DNA from: Rhizobium johnstonii 3841
Lineage (GTDB): Bacteria; Pseudomonadota; Alphaproteobacteria; Rhizobiales; Rhizobiaceae
Assembly: GCF_000009265.1 (NCBI RefSeq)
Contig: NC_008380.1
Coordinates: 2,547,501 to 2,611,500 of the forward strand
DNA length: 64,000 nucleotides
Reading direction: 5' to 3'
Numbering within the stretch: position 1 is the stretch's first letter; every line of letters begins with the position of its first letter. A program made the translations under genes and the position numbers. Below, piece after piece: positions 35,432-43,497 of the stretch. A model generated the notes under the pieces. The model did no database searches. It was not told the origin of the DNA and worked only from the letters and a program-made list of their open reading frames with translations.

Positions 35432-36520
35432 TTATGGCGACGTATATGCGCCATCGAGGATCTGCCGCGCCTCGGTCCGCGGCGCGGCCACGGAATGACG
35501 CTTGACGAGCGAGCATTCGAGCTTCGCAATGGGATAGCGCTTGCCGGGCACACTTTCCGGGTTGAGATGTTCGATCGCCCATTGCCCCATGGCAAGATGT
35601 GGAAGGACCGAAGTCGTCAGCGGGGGTACGAGATGTCGTGAAATTTCTTCGTCGTCATACCCCACCACCGACATGTCCTGGGGAATGCGAAGCCCTGCAT
35701 CCTTGAGCGCTTCGTAGCACCCGATGGCAGTGCGGTCGTTCTGGCAGAAGATCGCGGTGGGCGGCTCTTTCAGGGCAAGCAGTTTCATCGTGGAGGCATA
35801 GCCGGCACTGGCCGACCAGTCGCCCTCAATGACCAACTCCGGATCGAAAGGTATATCGGCGGTCGCCAGGGCGCGGCGATATCCCGTCAGCCGATCCTGC
35901 GCAGCCTGCATCCAGATTTCGCCGGTGATCGTCGCGATACGATGGTGTCCGTGCATGATCAGATGCCGGGTGGAGCTCTGCCCTCCCGCAATCTCGCTTG
36001 GCACCACGGCGGGAAAGGCATGGTCCGCCGTATAACAGTTCAGCAGGACCGTCGGGATGTTGAGCTTGCTGACATAGGATGGAAGCTCCACCTGGCGAGT
36101 ATAGATCGTCATATATATGAGCGCCGATATGCCTCCGTTCGTCAACGCCTCGATTGCCCTCGGCTCCATGACGGGGTCACTGAGCGTCTGGGTTACCAGA
36201 AGGACATTGCCGGCGTTCCAGGAGGCTTGCCGCGCGCCTTCGATCGCAACGATCGCTTCCGGGCTGGTGGCGAGTTGATCCACGGCGAAACCGATGACGT
36301 TGTCCAGTCCCGAATAAGAGGCCTTCGTCGTATAGGTCTTCTCCATGTAACCGAGCGCGCGCGCCGCCTCCAATACACGATCGCGCGTCTGCTGCGAGAT
36401 GCGGGTGCCGGGCGTGTCGTTGAGGACGAAGGAGACAGCCGCCTGCGAGCAGCCAGCCGCCGCGGCGATGTCCATCATCGTCACGCGCACAGGCTTATTT
36501 TGGGTCTTGGGTTTTCGCAT
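35432..36520 (-). CDS. LacI-family regulator of the ribose-type ABC operon
   Basis: 362 residues. Helix-turn-helix MMDIAAAAGCSQAAVSFVLN (about 15-34), then a sensor domain with FCQNDRTAIGCYEAL and VVGYDDEEISRHLVPPLTT. Divergent from the ABC operon 344 bases away, and convergent with the 5-oxoprolinase 17 bases away. It probably represses the sugar operon and is induced by its sugar. The C-terminus runs about 25 residues longer than many LacI proteins. Confidence 0.9.
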   Translation of the reverse strand: MRKPKTQNKPVRVTMMDIAAAAGCSQAAVSFVLNDTPGTRISQQTRDRVLEAARALGYMEKTYTTKASYSGLDNVIGFAVDQLATSPEAIVAIEGARQASWNAGNVLLVTQTLSDPVMEPRAIEALTNGGISALIYMTIYTRQVELPSYVSKLNIPTVLLNCYTADHAFPAVVPSEIAGGQSSTRHLIMHGHHRIATITGEIWMQAAQDRLTGYRRALATADIPFDPELVIEGDWSASAGYASTMKLLALKEPPTAIFCQNDRTAIGCYEALKDAGLRIPQDMSVVGYDDEEISRHLVPPLTTSVLPHLAMGQWAIEHLNPESVPGKRYPIAKLECSLVKRHSVAAPRTEARQILDGAYTSP

Positions 36521-36574
36521 TCGTGGAAACTGTCTCTGCTTGATAATAGGTCAGGGTGATTGATCGTCGGCTTA

Positions 36575-36590
36575 GATAATTAATATTATC
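36575..36590. promoter_or_regulatory. Inverted repeat in the lacI-ABC intergenic region
   Basis: GATAAT-TAAT-ATTATC: 6-bp arms with a 4-base spacer in an unusually AT-rich 344-bp gap. The same GATAAT word recurs at about 36542 and 36706, and an AAGCGCT word (seen in many LacI operators) lies at about 36600. Which of these is the operator cannot be settled by eye; the gap holds no gene I can support. Confidence 0.4.
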
Positions 36591-36864
36591 ATTTATCTGA
36601 AAGCGCTGGCAATTGCATGAATTGTTGCAAAACTATCAGTTGTTGGTCAATGCCAGTACAAAATTGCCATCATAACCACCGCGCGATGAAATGTTTTGAT
36701 CTGCATTGATAATACTATTTACTAATTAAAATTCTTGTATACCGTCAGGGAGCGATCGGAACCTATGCACTCGTCGCTTTGCGACGGCCCTGGGAGGGGG
36801 CGCATCCGGCCGGCCGTAAATCGGAAACGGGCCCGTGCAACTGCGGCCCCTCGGGAGGTGTATT

Positions 36865-37827
36865 ATGAAACAGCTGAAACGCAATGCAGCCGTGTTCTTC
36901 GCCGGGTTGATGCTGAGCGCGGCGCCGATTGCCGTATCGCATGCTGCCGACAAACCGACACTTGCATTCGTCGTCAATGGCGCGTCCGACTTCTGGAAAG
37001 CCGCAGAGGCGGGCGTGAAGAAGGCGCAGAGCGAGATGCCAGACTACCAGATGGAGCTGAAGTACCCTGAGCAGGCATCGGTCGCCGTTCAGCAACGGCT
37101 TATGGAAGACTTGGTCAGTGCCGGCGTCAAGGGGGTCATGGTCTCCGCGGTCGATCCCAAGACCCAGACGGACGGCTTGAACAAGATCGGCTCGCAGACT
37201 GCTCTCTTCACGACCGATAGTGACGCGCCGCAGACCAACCGCGTCGCCTATATCGGCTCGTCGAATATCGACGCCGGCATGCAGGCCGCCGAAATCGCCA
37301 AGAAGGCGATGCCTGACGGCGGCAAATGCATCGGCTTCGTCGGCCTCCTGGGCGCCGACAATGCCAAGGAACGCATCCAGGGCATGAAGGACGGCCTGAA
37401 GGGCACGAAGATCGAGCTGACAGATGTACGCGGCGACGATATCGACCAGACGCGCGCAAAGAAGAACGTCGAGGACGCGCTGGTGGCCAGCCCCGATGTC
37501 ACCTGCATGGTCGGCTTCTACTCCTACAATACGCCGCGCATCTATGAGGCGCTGCGCGACGCCGGCAAACTCGGCCAGATCACCGTCGTCGGCTTTGATG
37601 ACGATCCGATCACGCTCGGCGGGGTAAAGGAAGGCACGATCGCAGCGACCGTCGTGCAGCAGCCGTTCGAATGGGCCTATCAGGGCATGAAGCTGATGGC
37701 GGCCTATCTCAAGGGCGACAAATCAGGCGTTCCCAGCAACGGCTTGATCATCATCCCGACGGTGATCATCGGCAAGGATGACGTTGACAAATATGCCGCC
37801 AGCCTGAAGGCCATGGCTGGAAAATAA
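36865..37827 (+). CDS. Ribose-type periplasmic sugar-binding protein
   Basis: 320 residues from ATG 36865, preceded by GGGAGGTGTATT. Sec signal peptide (residues ~1-27, cleaving after SHA). Periplasmic-binding family 4 (RbsB-like) with two alpha/beta lobes. The C-terminal half holds VVGFDDDPITLGGVKEGTIAATVVQQPFEWAYQG, typical for pentose-, allose- and xylitol-binding members. First gene of the operon with a CUT2-type ATPase and permease. Confidence 0.93.
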   Translation: MKQLKRNAAVFFAGLMLSAAPIAVSHAADKPTLAFVVNGASDFWKAAEAGVKKAQSEMPDYQMELKYPEQASVAVQQRLMEDLVSAGVKGVMVSAVDPKTQTDGLNKIGSQTALFTTDSDAPQTNRVAYIGSSNIDAGMQAAEIAKKAMPDGGKCIGFVGLLGADNAKERIQGMKDGLKGTKIELTDVRGDDIDQTRAKKNVEDALVASPDVTCMVGFYSYNTPRIYEALRDAGKLGQITVVGFDDDPITLGGVKEGTIAATVVQQPFEWAYQGMKLMAAYLKGDKSGVPSNGLIIIPTVIIGKDDVDKYAASLKAMAGK

Positions 37828-37833
37828 CCCTCC

Positions 37834-37865
37834 TTCGCGGCGGAGGCACTTGCCGCCGCCGCGAA
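37834..37865 (+). other. Hairpin between binding-protein and ATPase genes
   Basis: Perfect 10-bp GC-rich stem (TTCGCGGCGG, 37834-37843, with CCGCCGCGAA, 37856-37865) seven bases after the binding-protein stop, with no U-run. Such stems after binding-protein genes usually protect the upstream mRNA and raise its yield over the rest of the operon. Partial termination is also possible. Confidence 0.6.
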
Positions 37866-37906
37866 AGACGTCTCATGCCGACAGCGTTAGCAGCCATGGA
37901 CAGGCG

Positions 37907-39448
37907 ATGAACCACAGCTCCGACATCCCGTCACCGGACGCGCTTGCAAAGCCATTCCTGTCGCTTTCCGGCGTTGGCAAGACCTATCCGGGCGTCGTTG
38001 CGCTTGAGGGCCTGTCGATCGACATCATGCCGGGAGAGGTCATCGGCCTCGTCGGCGAGAACGGGGCCGGAAAATCGACGCTGATGAAGATTCTTGGCGG
38101 CGTGATCGCACCCGACCGAGGCGCGATCTTGCTCGACGGCACTGAGCTTCGTTTCCTCACTGTTGAATCGAGCATCGCATCCGGCATCGCCTTCGTGCAC
38201 CAGGAACTCAATCTCTTTGAGAATCTCGACGTTGCCGCCAATATCTTCCTTGGCCGCGAACCGCTGAAGGCGGGACCTCTCAAGCTCGTCGATCGCAATC
38301 GGCTGCGAGACATGGTGAAGCCGCTCTTGAAGCGGGTAGGGGCTCATTTTTCCGCCGACACACCCGTGGCATCGCTTTCCCTTGCCGAGCAGCAGATGGT
38401 GGAAATCGCCAAGGCGCTGTCCATCAACGCCAGGCTCGTCATCTTCGACGAACCCACGTCCAGCCTGCCGCTCGCCGAAACCGAGCGGCTCCTGAGCATT
38501 ATCAAATCGCTGAAAGCCGATGGCATCAGTGTAATTTTCATCTCGCATCGCCTCCACGAGGTTGAGCGCGTCGCAGACCGGGTCGTAGTCCTGCGCGACG
38601 GCACGCTTGTGGGCACGCTCGCCAAGAAAGACATCGGCCACGACCAGATGGTCAAGCTGATGATCGGCCGCGTGCTTGCGGCCCGGACCGCAAAACCGCA
38701 GCGCTCGCCCGGCTCGGTTGCACTGAAGGCAAGCGGCGTGCGCACCGAGGCCTATCCCGGCCGTCCCGTTGATCTGGAAATCCGGTATGGAGAAATCATG
38801 GGGCTTGCAGGGCTCGTGGGGTCGGGCCGCACCGAGCTTGCAAGGGTATTCTTCGGCATCGACCGGAGCTACGGCGGGGCCATTCTGCAGGATGGGCGGC
38901 AAATTGCGGTCAGTTCTGCCCGGGACGCCGTCGCTCGTGGCATTTTCCTGGTCCCGGAGGATCGCAAGCGCAACGGCATTCTTCTTGATTTCCCGATCGC
39001 CCAGAACATAACCCTTGCCGATCTCCCCAAGCTCTCCAGCCGCTTCATGCTTTCTGCCGAGCGGGAGAGGGCGGCGGCCGAAAAGCAGCGCGTTCGCCTC
39101 GGTATCAAGGCGCCCTCCGTTTCGACACGAACCGGCACTCTGTCCGGCGGCAACCAGCAGAAGGTGGTGCTTGCCAAATGGTTGTCGATGAGCCCGAAGG
39201 TGATGATCTTCGACGAGCCGACACGCGGCATCGATATCGGCGCGAAGAACGAGATCTACGGTCTGATGCGAGCGCTTGCCGATGCCGGAGTGGCGATCCT
39301 GATGATCTCCAGCGACATGGAAGAGGTGATCGGCGTTTCTGACCGCATCGCCGTCATGCACGAGGGCCAGATCGCCGGCATATTGGAAGAGGACGAAATC
39401 AGCCAGGAAAGCGTCCTTTTGCTTGCTGTCGGCAAAAGGGTAAAATAG
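37907..39448 (+). CDS. Ribose-type ABC transporter ATP-binding protein (double ATPase)
   Basis: 513 residues from ATG 37907; the frame to 37850 overlaps a hairpin and has no ribosome-binding site. Two fused ATPase domains as in RbsA/XylG. First: Walker A GENGAGKSTLMK, signature LSLAEQQMVEIAKAL, Walker B LVIFDEPTSSL. Second: degenerate Walker A (LAGLVGSGRTELAR), intact signature LSGGNQQKVVLAKWL and FDEPTRGID, the normal CUT2 pattern. Confidence 0.93.
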   Translation: MNHSSDIPSPDALAKPFLSLSGVGKTYPGVVALEGLSIDIMPGEVIGLVGENGAGKSTLMKILGGVIAPDRGAILLDGTELRFLTVESSIASGIAFVHQELNLFENLDVAANIFLGREPLKAGPLKLVDRNRLRDMVKPLLKRVGAHFSADTPVASLSLAEQQMVEIAKALSINARLVIFDEPTSSLPLAETERLLSIIKSLKADGISVIFISHRLHEVERVADRVVVLRDGTLVGTLAKKDIGHDQMVKLMIGRVLAARTAKPQRSPGSVALKASGVRTEAYPGRPVDLEIRYGEIMGLAGLVGSGRTELARVFFGIDRSYGGAILQDGRQIAVSSARDAVARGIFLVPEDRKRNGILLDFPIAQNITLADLPKLSSRFMLSAERERAAAEKQRVRLGIKAPSVSTRTGTLSGGNQQKVVLAKWLSMSPKVMIFDEPTRGIDIGAKNEIYGLMRALADAGVAILMISSDMEEVIGVSDRIAVMHEGQIAGILEEDEISQESVLLLAVGKRVK

Positions 39449-39488
39449 CGGCTGCGGCTATATATAAGTATCGGGGGATGGATCTCGA

Positions 39489-40514
39489 ATGATCAAAAAA
39501 GATCTCGGACTGCTGCTCTTGATTGTCGTCGTCGGCATCGTCGTCGCCATCATCAATCCGCGCTTCCTGCTGCCGATCAACCTGGCCAACACCGCCAACC
39601 TGATCGGCCTGTTCGGCATCCTGTCGATCGGCCAGGCCTTTGTCATCATCACAGGTGGTATCGAGCTTTCCGTCGGCTCGCTCGTCGCGCTTCTCGGCGT
39701 GCTCTTCGTCGATTTCATCGCGGTCCAGGATATGTCCTGGATGCTGGCGCTGCCGCTCATTCTCGCGCTCGGCGCGGTCATAGGCGCCGTCCACGGCTGG
39801 CTGATCACCCGGCTCAACCTGCAGCCCTTCGTCGTCACCCTCTGCGGCCTCCTGATCTATCGTGGGGCAGCGCGCTTCTATACGGCCGACGGAACGGCGG
39901 GTTTTGCTTTCGGCCAAAATTTCCCCGACCTCGAATTCCTGACCGCCGGACGGTTTTACGGCGTTCCCAACACCTTCATCGCACTCGTCATCATTGCCGT
40001 GGTCATGTGGATCATGCTGCATCGCTCTGTTTTCGGGCGTTATCTTTACGCGATCGGGAAGAACGAGGAGGCCGCCCGCTATTCCGGTATCCGCACCGCC
40101 CGCATGGTGATGTCGGCCTATGTCATCTGCGGGCTGCTGACGGCGCTTTCGGCGATATATTTCGCCATGTACACACGCTCGATCTCGCCGGCGAGCCATG
40201 GCCAGTTCTATGAACTCTACGCGATCGCCGCTGCCGTGCTCGGCGGCTTTTCGCTTCGCGGCGGCGAGGGATCGATCGTCGGCGTCGTGCTGGGAACGGT
40301 CCTGCTCCAGGAGTTGCAGAATCTGGTGAATCTGCTTGGTATCCCTTCGTCGTTGAATTTCGCTGTCATGGGTGGCGTGATCCTCATCGGTGTCCTGATC
40401 GACCAACAATGGCACGCGATCCGCGCAAAGCGCCGCCTTGTCTCTGCTGCCCGGCAGACCGAAACCCGTCTTTCGAACGAAGGCAGTTTGCCAGCGGTTG
40501 CCAATCAGGATTAG
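39489..40514 (+). CDS. Ribose-type ABC transporter permease
   Basis: 341 residues with about ten hydrophobic segments and the family motif GGIELSVGSLVAL (residues 56-68). The C-terminal helices include GGFSLRGGEGSIVGVVLGT. It would form the membrane homodimer with the double ATPase. Last gene of the operon; 62 bases further a truncated IS element begins on the other strand. Confidence 0.92.
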   Translation: MIKKDLGLLLLIVVVGIVVAIINPRFLLPINLANTANLIGLFGILSIGQAFVIITGGIELSVGSLVALLGVLFVDFIAVQDMSWMLALPLILALGAVIGAVHGWLITRLNLQPFVVTLCGLLIYRGAARFYTADGTAGFAFGQNFPDLEFLTAGRFYGVPNTFIALVIIAVVMWIMLHRSVFGRYLYAIGKNEEAARYSGIRTARMVMSAYVICGLLTALSAIYFAMYTRSISPASHGQFYELYAIAAAVLGGFSLRGGEGSIVGVVLGTVLLQELQNLVNLLGIPSSLNFAVMGGVILIGVLIDQQWHAIRAKRRLVSAARQTETRLSNEGSLPAVANQD

Positions 40515-40576
40515 GCCAGTGGATGGGGCCATGCGTGTCGTGACCTTGCCCCGTTGAGATAACCCGTTTTGCAAAA

Positions 40577-41050
40577 TCAGATCGGGGCGGGTGAGGGCGC
40601 CGAGCCATCGATCTGAACAAGTTCACCGAAACAGTCGCACCGGCCCCGTGGCTGATGAAACGTCCGCCGCTGCTTGCGCGACAGCCACAGGCCCGCATCC
40701 ACCATCCAGCTGCGCAACGTCTCGCGCGACACCCGCAATCCATCGCGCTCGGCAAGCTTCTCGGCCGCCAATGTCGGCCCGAAGTCCGCATAGCGTTCGC
40801 CAACCAGCGTCACGGCGTAATCCCGAACACCATCGCTGATGCGGTTGTTCGACGGTCGGCCGATCGCCTTGTGCCGGATCGACGCCGCGCCGCCAGTGCG
40901 TATCCGATCCAACAGACGACGCACCTGGCGCGTGCTCAGATCAAGCACATGCGCCGCCGACACCATCGTCATCCGGCCGGCCATCACTTTCGACAAAATC
41001 TCGATCCGCTGCAGGTCGCGCTCGCTCATCGCTATCAGTCCCATCCGCAA
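40577..41050 (-). pseudogene. Truncated ISNCY-type transposase (N-terminal fragment)
   Basis: About 157 residues from 41050 (ATG at 41029 is a likely true start: MSERDLQRIEIL). It holds the helix-turn-helix VSAAHVLDLSTRQVRRLLDRI and the segment leading to GELVQIDGS, where intact transposases continue into the catalytic DDE core. Here the match stops at about position 40607 and the frame ends after a few unrelated residues, so the DDE core is gone. It is a dead fragment. Confidence 0.8.
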
Positions 41051-41127
41051 TCTCCACCGTCATCAAACCCGGGGAGTGTGACATTCCAACTTTGCAGAAA
41101 CAGGACACTTCAACTTTGCGGTGTGAC
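40608..41127. mobile_element. Remnant of an ISNCY-type insertion sequence
   Basis: Right terminus at about 41090-41127 carries the repeated word CAACTTTGC twice (in CCAACTTTGCAGAAACAGG and TTCAACTTTGCGGTGTGAC), a pattern of IS ends of this type. The left end and the rest of the transposase are missing, cut at about 40608. Together with the IS30-type gene next door it makes this interval an insertion hot spot. Confidence 0.6.
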
Positions 41128-41336
41128 TTCTAATGTAAATGCAACAAGGGCTTAAAGGCTACTACAGGGCAAGGAGATCAGCCCCCGATCCGACCGGCTG
41201 GGCCGGGTTGAAAGGGCGGAGCGGGGGCGGGTGATGACGCACCCCTTCGGCTTTAGCTTTCTCACTAGCAATTGTTCTTTTACCGCTCGATACTCGCTGG
41301 GACTTGCATGGCGCAGTTGGGGATCAAAGCCGCACG

Positions 41337-42074
41337 ATGCTTCCGGAAATCAACCTGCAAGGTGACGTCGACATCGCCGCGCTGTCACCACTTCTTCGCG
41401 GCATGCTTCTTTCGGTTGCCTATGCTGACGGTGAGGGTGGCATAGGATTGACGGCGACCGGCGCCATGAACCGCAAGTTCGTGCATTGGGCCGCTGTGCA
41501 CTTCCTCTGGCCAGGATTCACAGCCGAGGACCTCTACAGCATGAACAAGGTGCTCAATGAAAGCGACATGCCGCCGCTTTGGGTCGTGCGCGACATGGCC
41601 CGTCATCTGAAGCTTCTTCGCCGGAAAAAGGATGTGCTGCTGCCAACCAGACGCGGCCGGGAGTTTTTGGTGAACCCGCAAGCCTTCTTCGATCTGGTCG
41701 CCACGGATTATCTCTATTCCTATGTCCACGCCACCGAGCGGGAAGAGGAGGTCCGAGCGCGGTTACGCTGGTGGCGCATGTTCCTCAATCTTCTCAATAT
41801 CAAGGCCAGAAAAGGTTGCACGCCAATGGACGTTGTGAAAATCCTCTATCCAGAGCTGGCGCCTTTGTCGGACACCGAAATGACCCTGGAAGCCTGGGAG
41901 TTGAAATCCGATCTTCAGTATGGCGTCTTCCAACGCTTATGCTGGCTCGGCTTGCTCTACGAGGCACGAGAGGGGCTCACTCTTCTGCAGGATGGATCCT
42001 TCCACAAGACGCTACTTTGGGCAGCTTGCCTGCAGTTGGAATCGGATACGCAAAGCGATATCGGCGTGCATTGA
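41337..42074 (+). CDS. Protein of unknown function next to the IS30 transposase
   Basis: 245 residues from ATG 41337 (a TTG at 41304 is in frame). Alpha-helical and charged, with a middle section resembling a winged-helix or viral/plasmid replication-type fold by eye (HLKLLRRKKDVLLPTRRGREFL), and several Trp. I do not recognise the family; the sequence recalls C-terminal parts of plasmid-borne hypothetical proteins. It may be a passenger of the surrounding insertion element. Convergent with the transposase, 99 bases apart. Confidence 0.65.
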   Translation: MLPEINLQGDVDIAALSPLLRGMLLSVAYADGEGGIGLTATGAMNRKFVHWAAVHFLWPGFTAEDLYSMNKVLNESDMPPLWVVRDMARHLKLLRRKKDVLLPTRRGREFLVNPQAFFDLVATDYLYSYVHATEREEEVRARLRWWRMFLNLLNIKARKGCTPMDVVKILYPELAPLSDTEMTLEAWELKSDLQYGVFQRLCWLGLLYEAREGLTLLQDGSFHKTLLWAACLQLESDTQSDIGVH

Positions 42075-42173
42075 CGATCTCTATTCTGCCGCTGGCTGCC
42101 TAATAACGCTTTCTCTCGCCGCGCAATCACCGCAGGATCATTCATAAGATCCGTCCTCCGCCCCAGCTTGCCG

Positions 42174-43169
42174 TCATTTGTTCACTTCACGCCTGAACAC
42201 TTCAGTTGGGGTGCGGAAACCAAGGCATTTTCTCGGCGTACTGTTCAACCGATCGATCAGTGATCGTATCGATTCATCAGGAACTGACAGGACAGCAGTA
42301 TCCCTCGGCAGGTAACGCCGAATCCGCCGATTCATGTTCTCAACGGAGCCTTTTTGCCAGGGCGCAGACGGATCGCAGAACCATGCATCGGTTCCCATTC
42401 CCTGCTTCAGTCGCCGCCAGGAGACGAATTCAAATCCGCGATCAAACGTCAAACTTTGCCGGGCATGCCTGGGCAGGGGGCTGAGCACGTCGATGAGCCG
42501 CTCCATGATCGGCTTGGACTGCCGGTCGTTGTTCTTGAACAGCATGGTGAACCGGCTCGTCCGCTCAACAACCGTTGCCACATTGGCATTGCCCTGAACC
42601 CTTTCGAAGATCATGAGATCGGCTTCCCAGTGACCGAATTCCTTGCGATCGTTGATGGCTTCCGGCCGATGTTTGATCGAACGCTCATCTGGAAAGACTG
42701 GATTCTGCGGCTTGCGAGCATATCGCGGCCGGCGCTTTCTCCGCCGTTCCGGGAGAAGCCGCGCGAGTTGCTGCCGTTGTCCTTCTGGTGAATAGACATA
42801 CCGGTAGATCGTCTCGTGACAGACGCTTGCCTTGGCCGCTGGTTCGATCTTCAGTCGTCCAGCAATCTGTTCCGGCGACCAGCCGGATTCCAACTTTCCG
42901 ATCACTTCGTTCCGCAGATCCTCGCGACGAAAGAGCTTGCCGATCCGCCGGCGCCTGTCGCGCGCCATGTCGTTGGCGGTCATCGCCCAGTAGCCCTCGG
43001 CATCGGGGAATTCCTGATCGTGCCAGTAGTTGCGTTTTATCTCCCGGGAGATGGTCGCACGGTCCCGGCCGAGGCGTCTGGCGATCTCAGACTGGCTAAA
43101 CTTCTGATCCAACATCCTGGAAATCGATCGGCGTTCGTCAAAACTCAAATGCGAAAAGGTACGGATCAA
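42174..43169 (-). CDS. IS30-family transposase
   Basis: 331 residues, full length. N-terminal helix-turn-helix (LSFDERRSISRMLDQKFSQSEIARRLGRDRATISREIKRN, in parts), then an rve/DDE domain with Asp in HWEADLM, Asp in LTFDRGFEF and Glu in KGSVENMNRRIRRYLPRDT, the IS30 signature. It starts at TTG 43169; an ATG overlapping it is out of frame and stops at once. All catalytic residues are present, so it may be active. Confidence 0.93.
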   Translation of the reverse strand: MIRTFSHLSFDERRSISRMLDQKFSQSEIARRLGRDRATISREIKRNYWHDQEFPDAEGYWAMTANDMARDRRRRIGKLFRREDLRNEVIGKLESGWSPEQIAGRLKIEPAAKASVCHETIYRYVYSPEGQRQQLARLLPERRRKRRPRYARKPQNPVFPDERSIKHRPEAINDRKEFGHWEADLMIFERVQGNANVATVVERTSRFTMLFKNNDRQSKPIMERLIDVLSPLPRHARQSLTFDRGFEFVSWRRLKQGMGTDAWFCDPSAPWQKGSVENMNRRIRRYLPRDTAVLSVPDESIRSLIDRLNSTPRKCLGFRTPTEVFRREVNK

Positions 43170-43226
43170 ACCATGGCTCCCGAAAAGCAGGCAGCTTAGC
43201 GCCTTTGTTGCAGTTCGAGATAGAAT

Positions 43227-43497
43227 GTACCCAAGATAGATGCGGCTATCGCATAAGATAGATTATGGAACTATAGGATGCCGTTTGATTACAACGGCAT
43301 ACCTGCGTCAGCCATCTTATAGCCCACTCTCTTAAAATCGCCCCACTCGAATTTGCGCCTGGACGATCCAGCATATCGACGAGTTCGCGTGCGGACGTGC
43401 CTCGTTGAGCGGCTGATTCCAGCCAACAGATTCATTTAGAAACCAGCGTCTCGATTGACGGTATTCGATGGAAAGCTCGCACGTGGGCTCGCCGTTG
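43227..43497. other. Gap between the IS30 element and the MscS gene
   Basis: Contains a perfect 8-bp stem ATGCCGTT / AACGGCAT (43278-43300, loop of 7). It lies about 200 bases past the mscS stop, too far for its terminator. Otherwise I see no gene; short frames here (for example one ending near 43332) look like noise or old transposon debris. Confidence 0.4.

Larger units (their letters stand above)
41128..43226. mobile_element. Possible IS30-family element with a passenger gene
   Basis: Candidate ends: left 41128-41150 (TTCTAATGTAAATGCAACAA...) and right 43199-43226, whose reverse complement reads TTCTATCTCGAACTGCAACA then AAGG. They share TTCTA and TGCAACAA-R-GG with one 1-base gap. If correct, the element is about 2.1 kb and includes the gene at 41337 as well as the transposase. 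No clear matching target duplication was seen, so the left boundary is tentative. No other end was found near the transposase stop. Confidence 0.4.

Noticed and set aside
36521..36864. AT-rich gap considered as a replication origin or riboswitch
   Set aside because: No DnaA boxes or aptamer-like conserved stems found by eye; an ordinary promoter/operator region for lacI and the sugar operon is sufficient.
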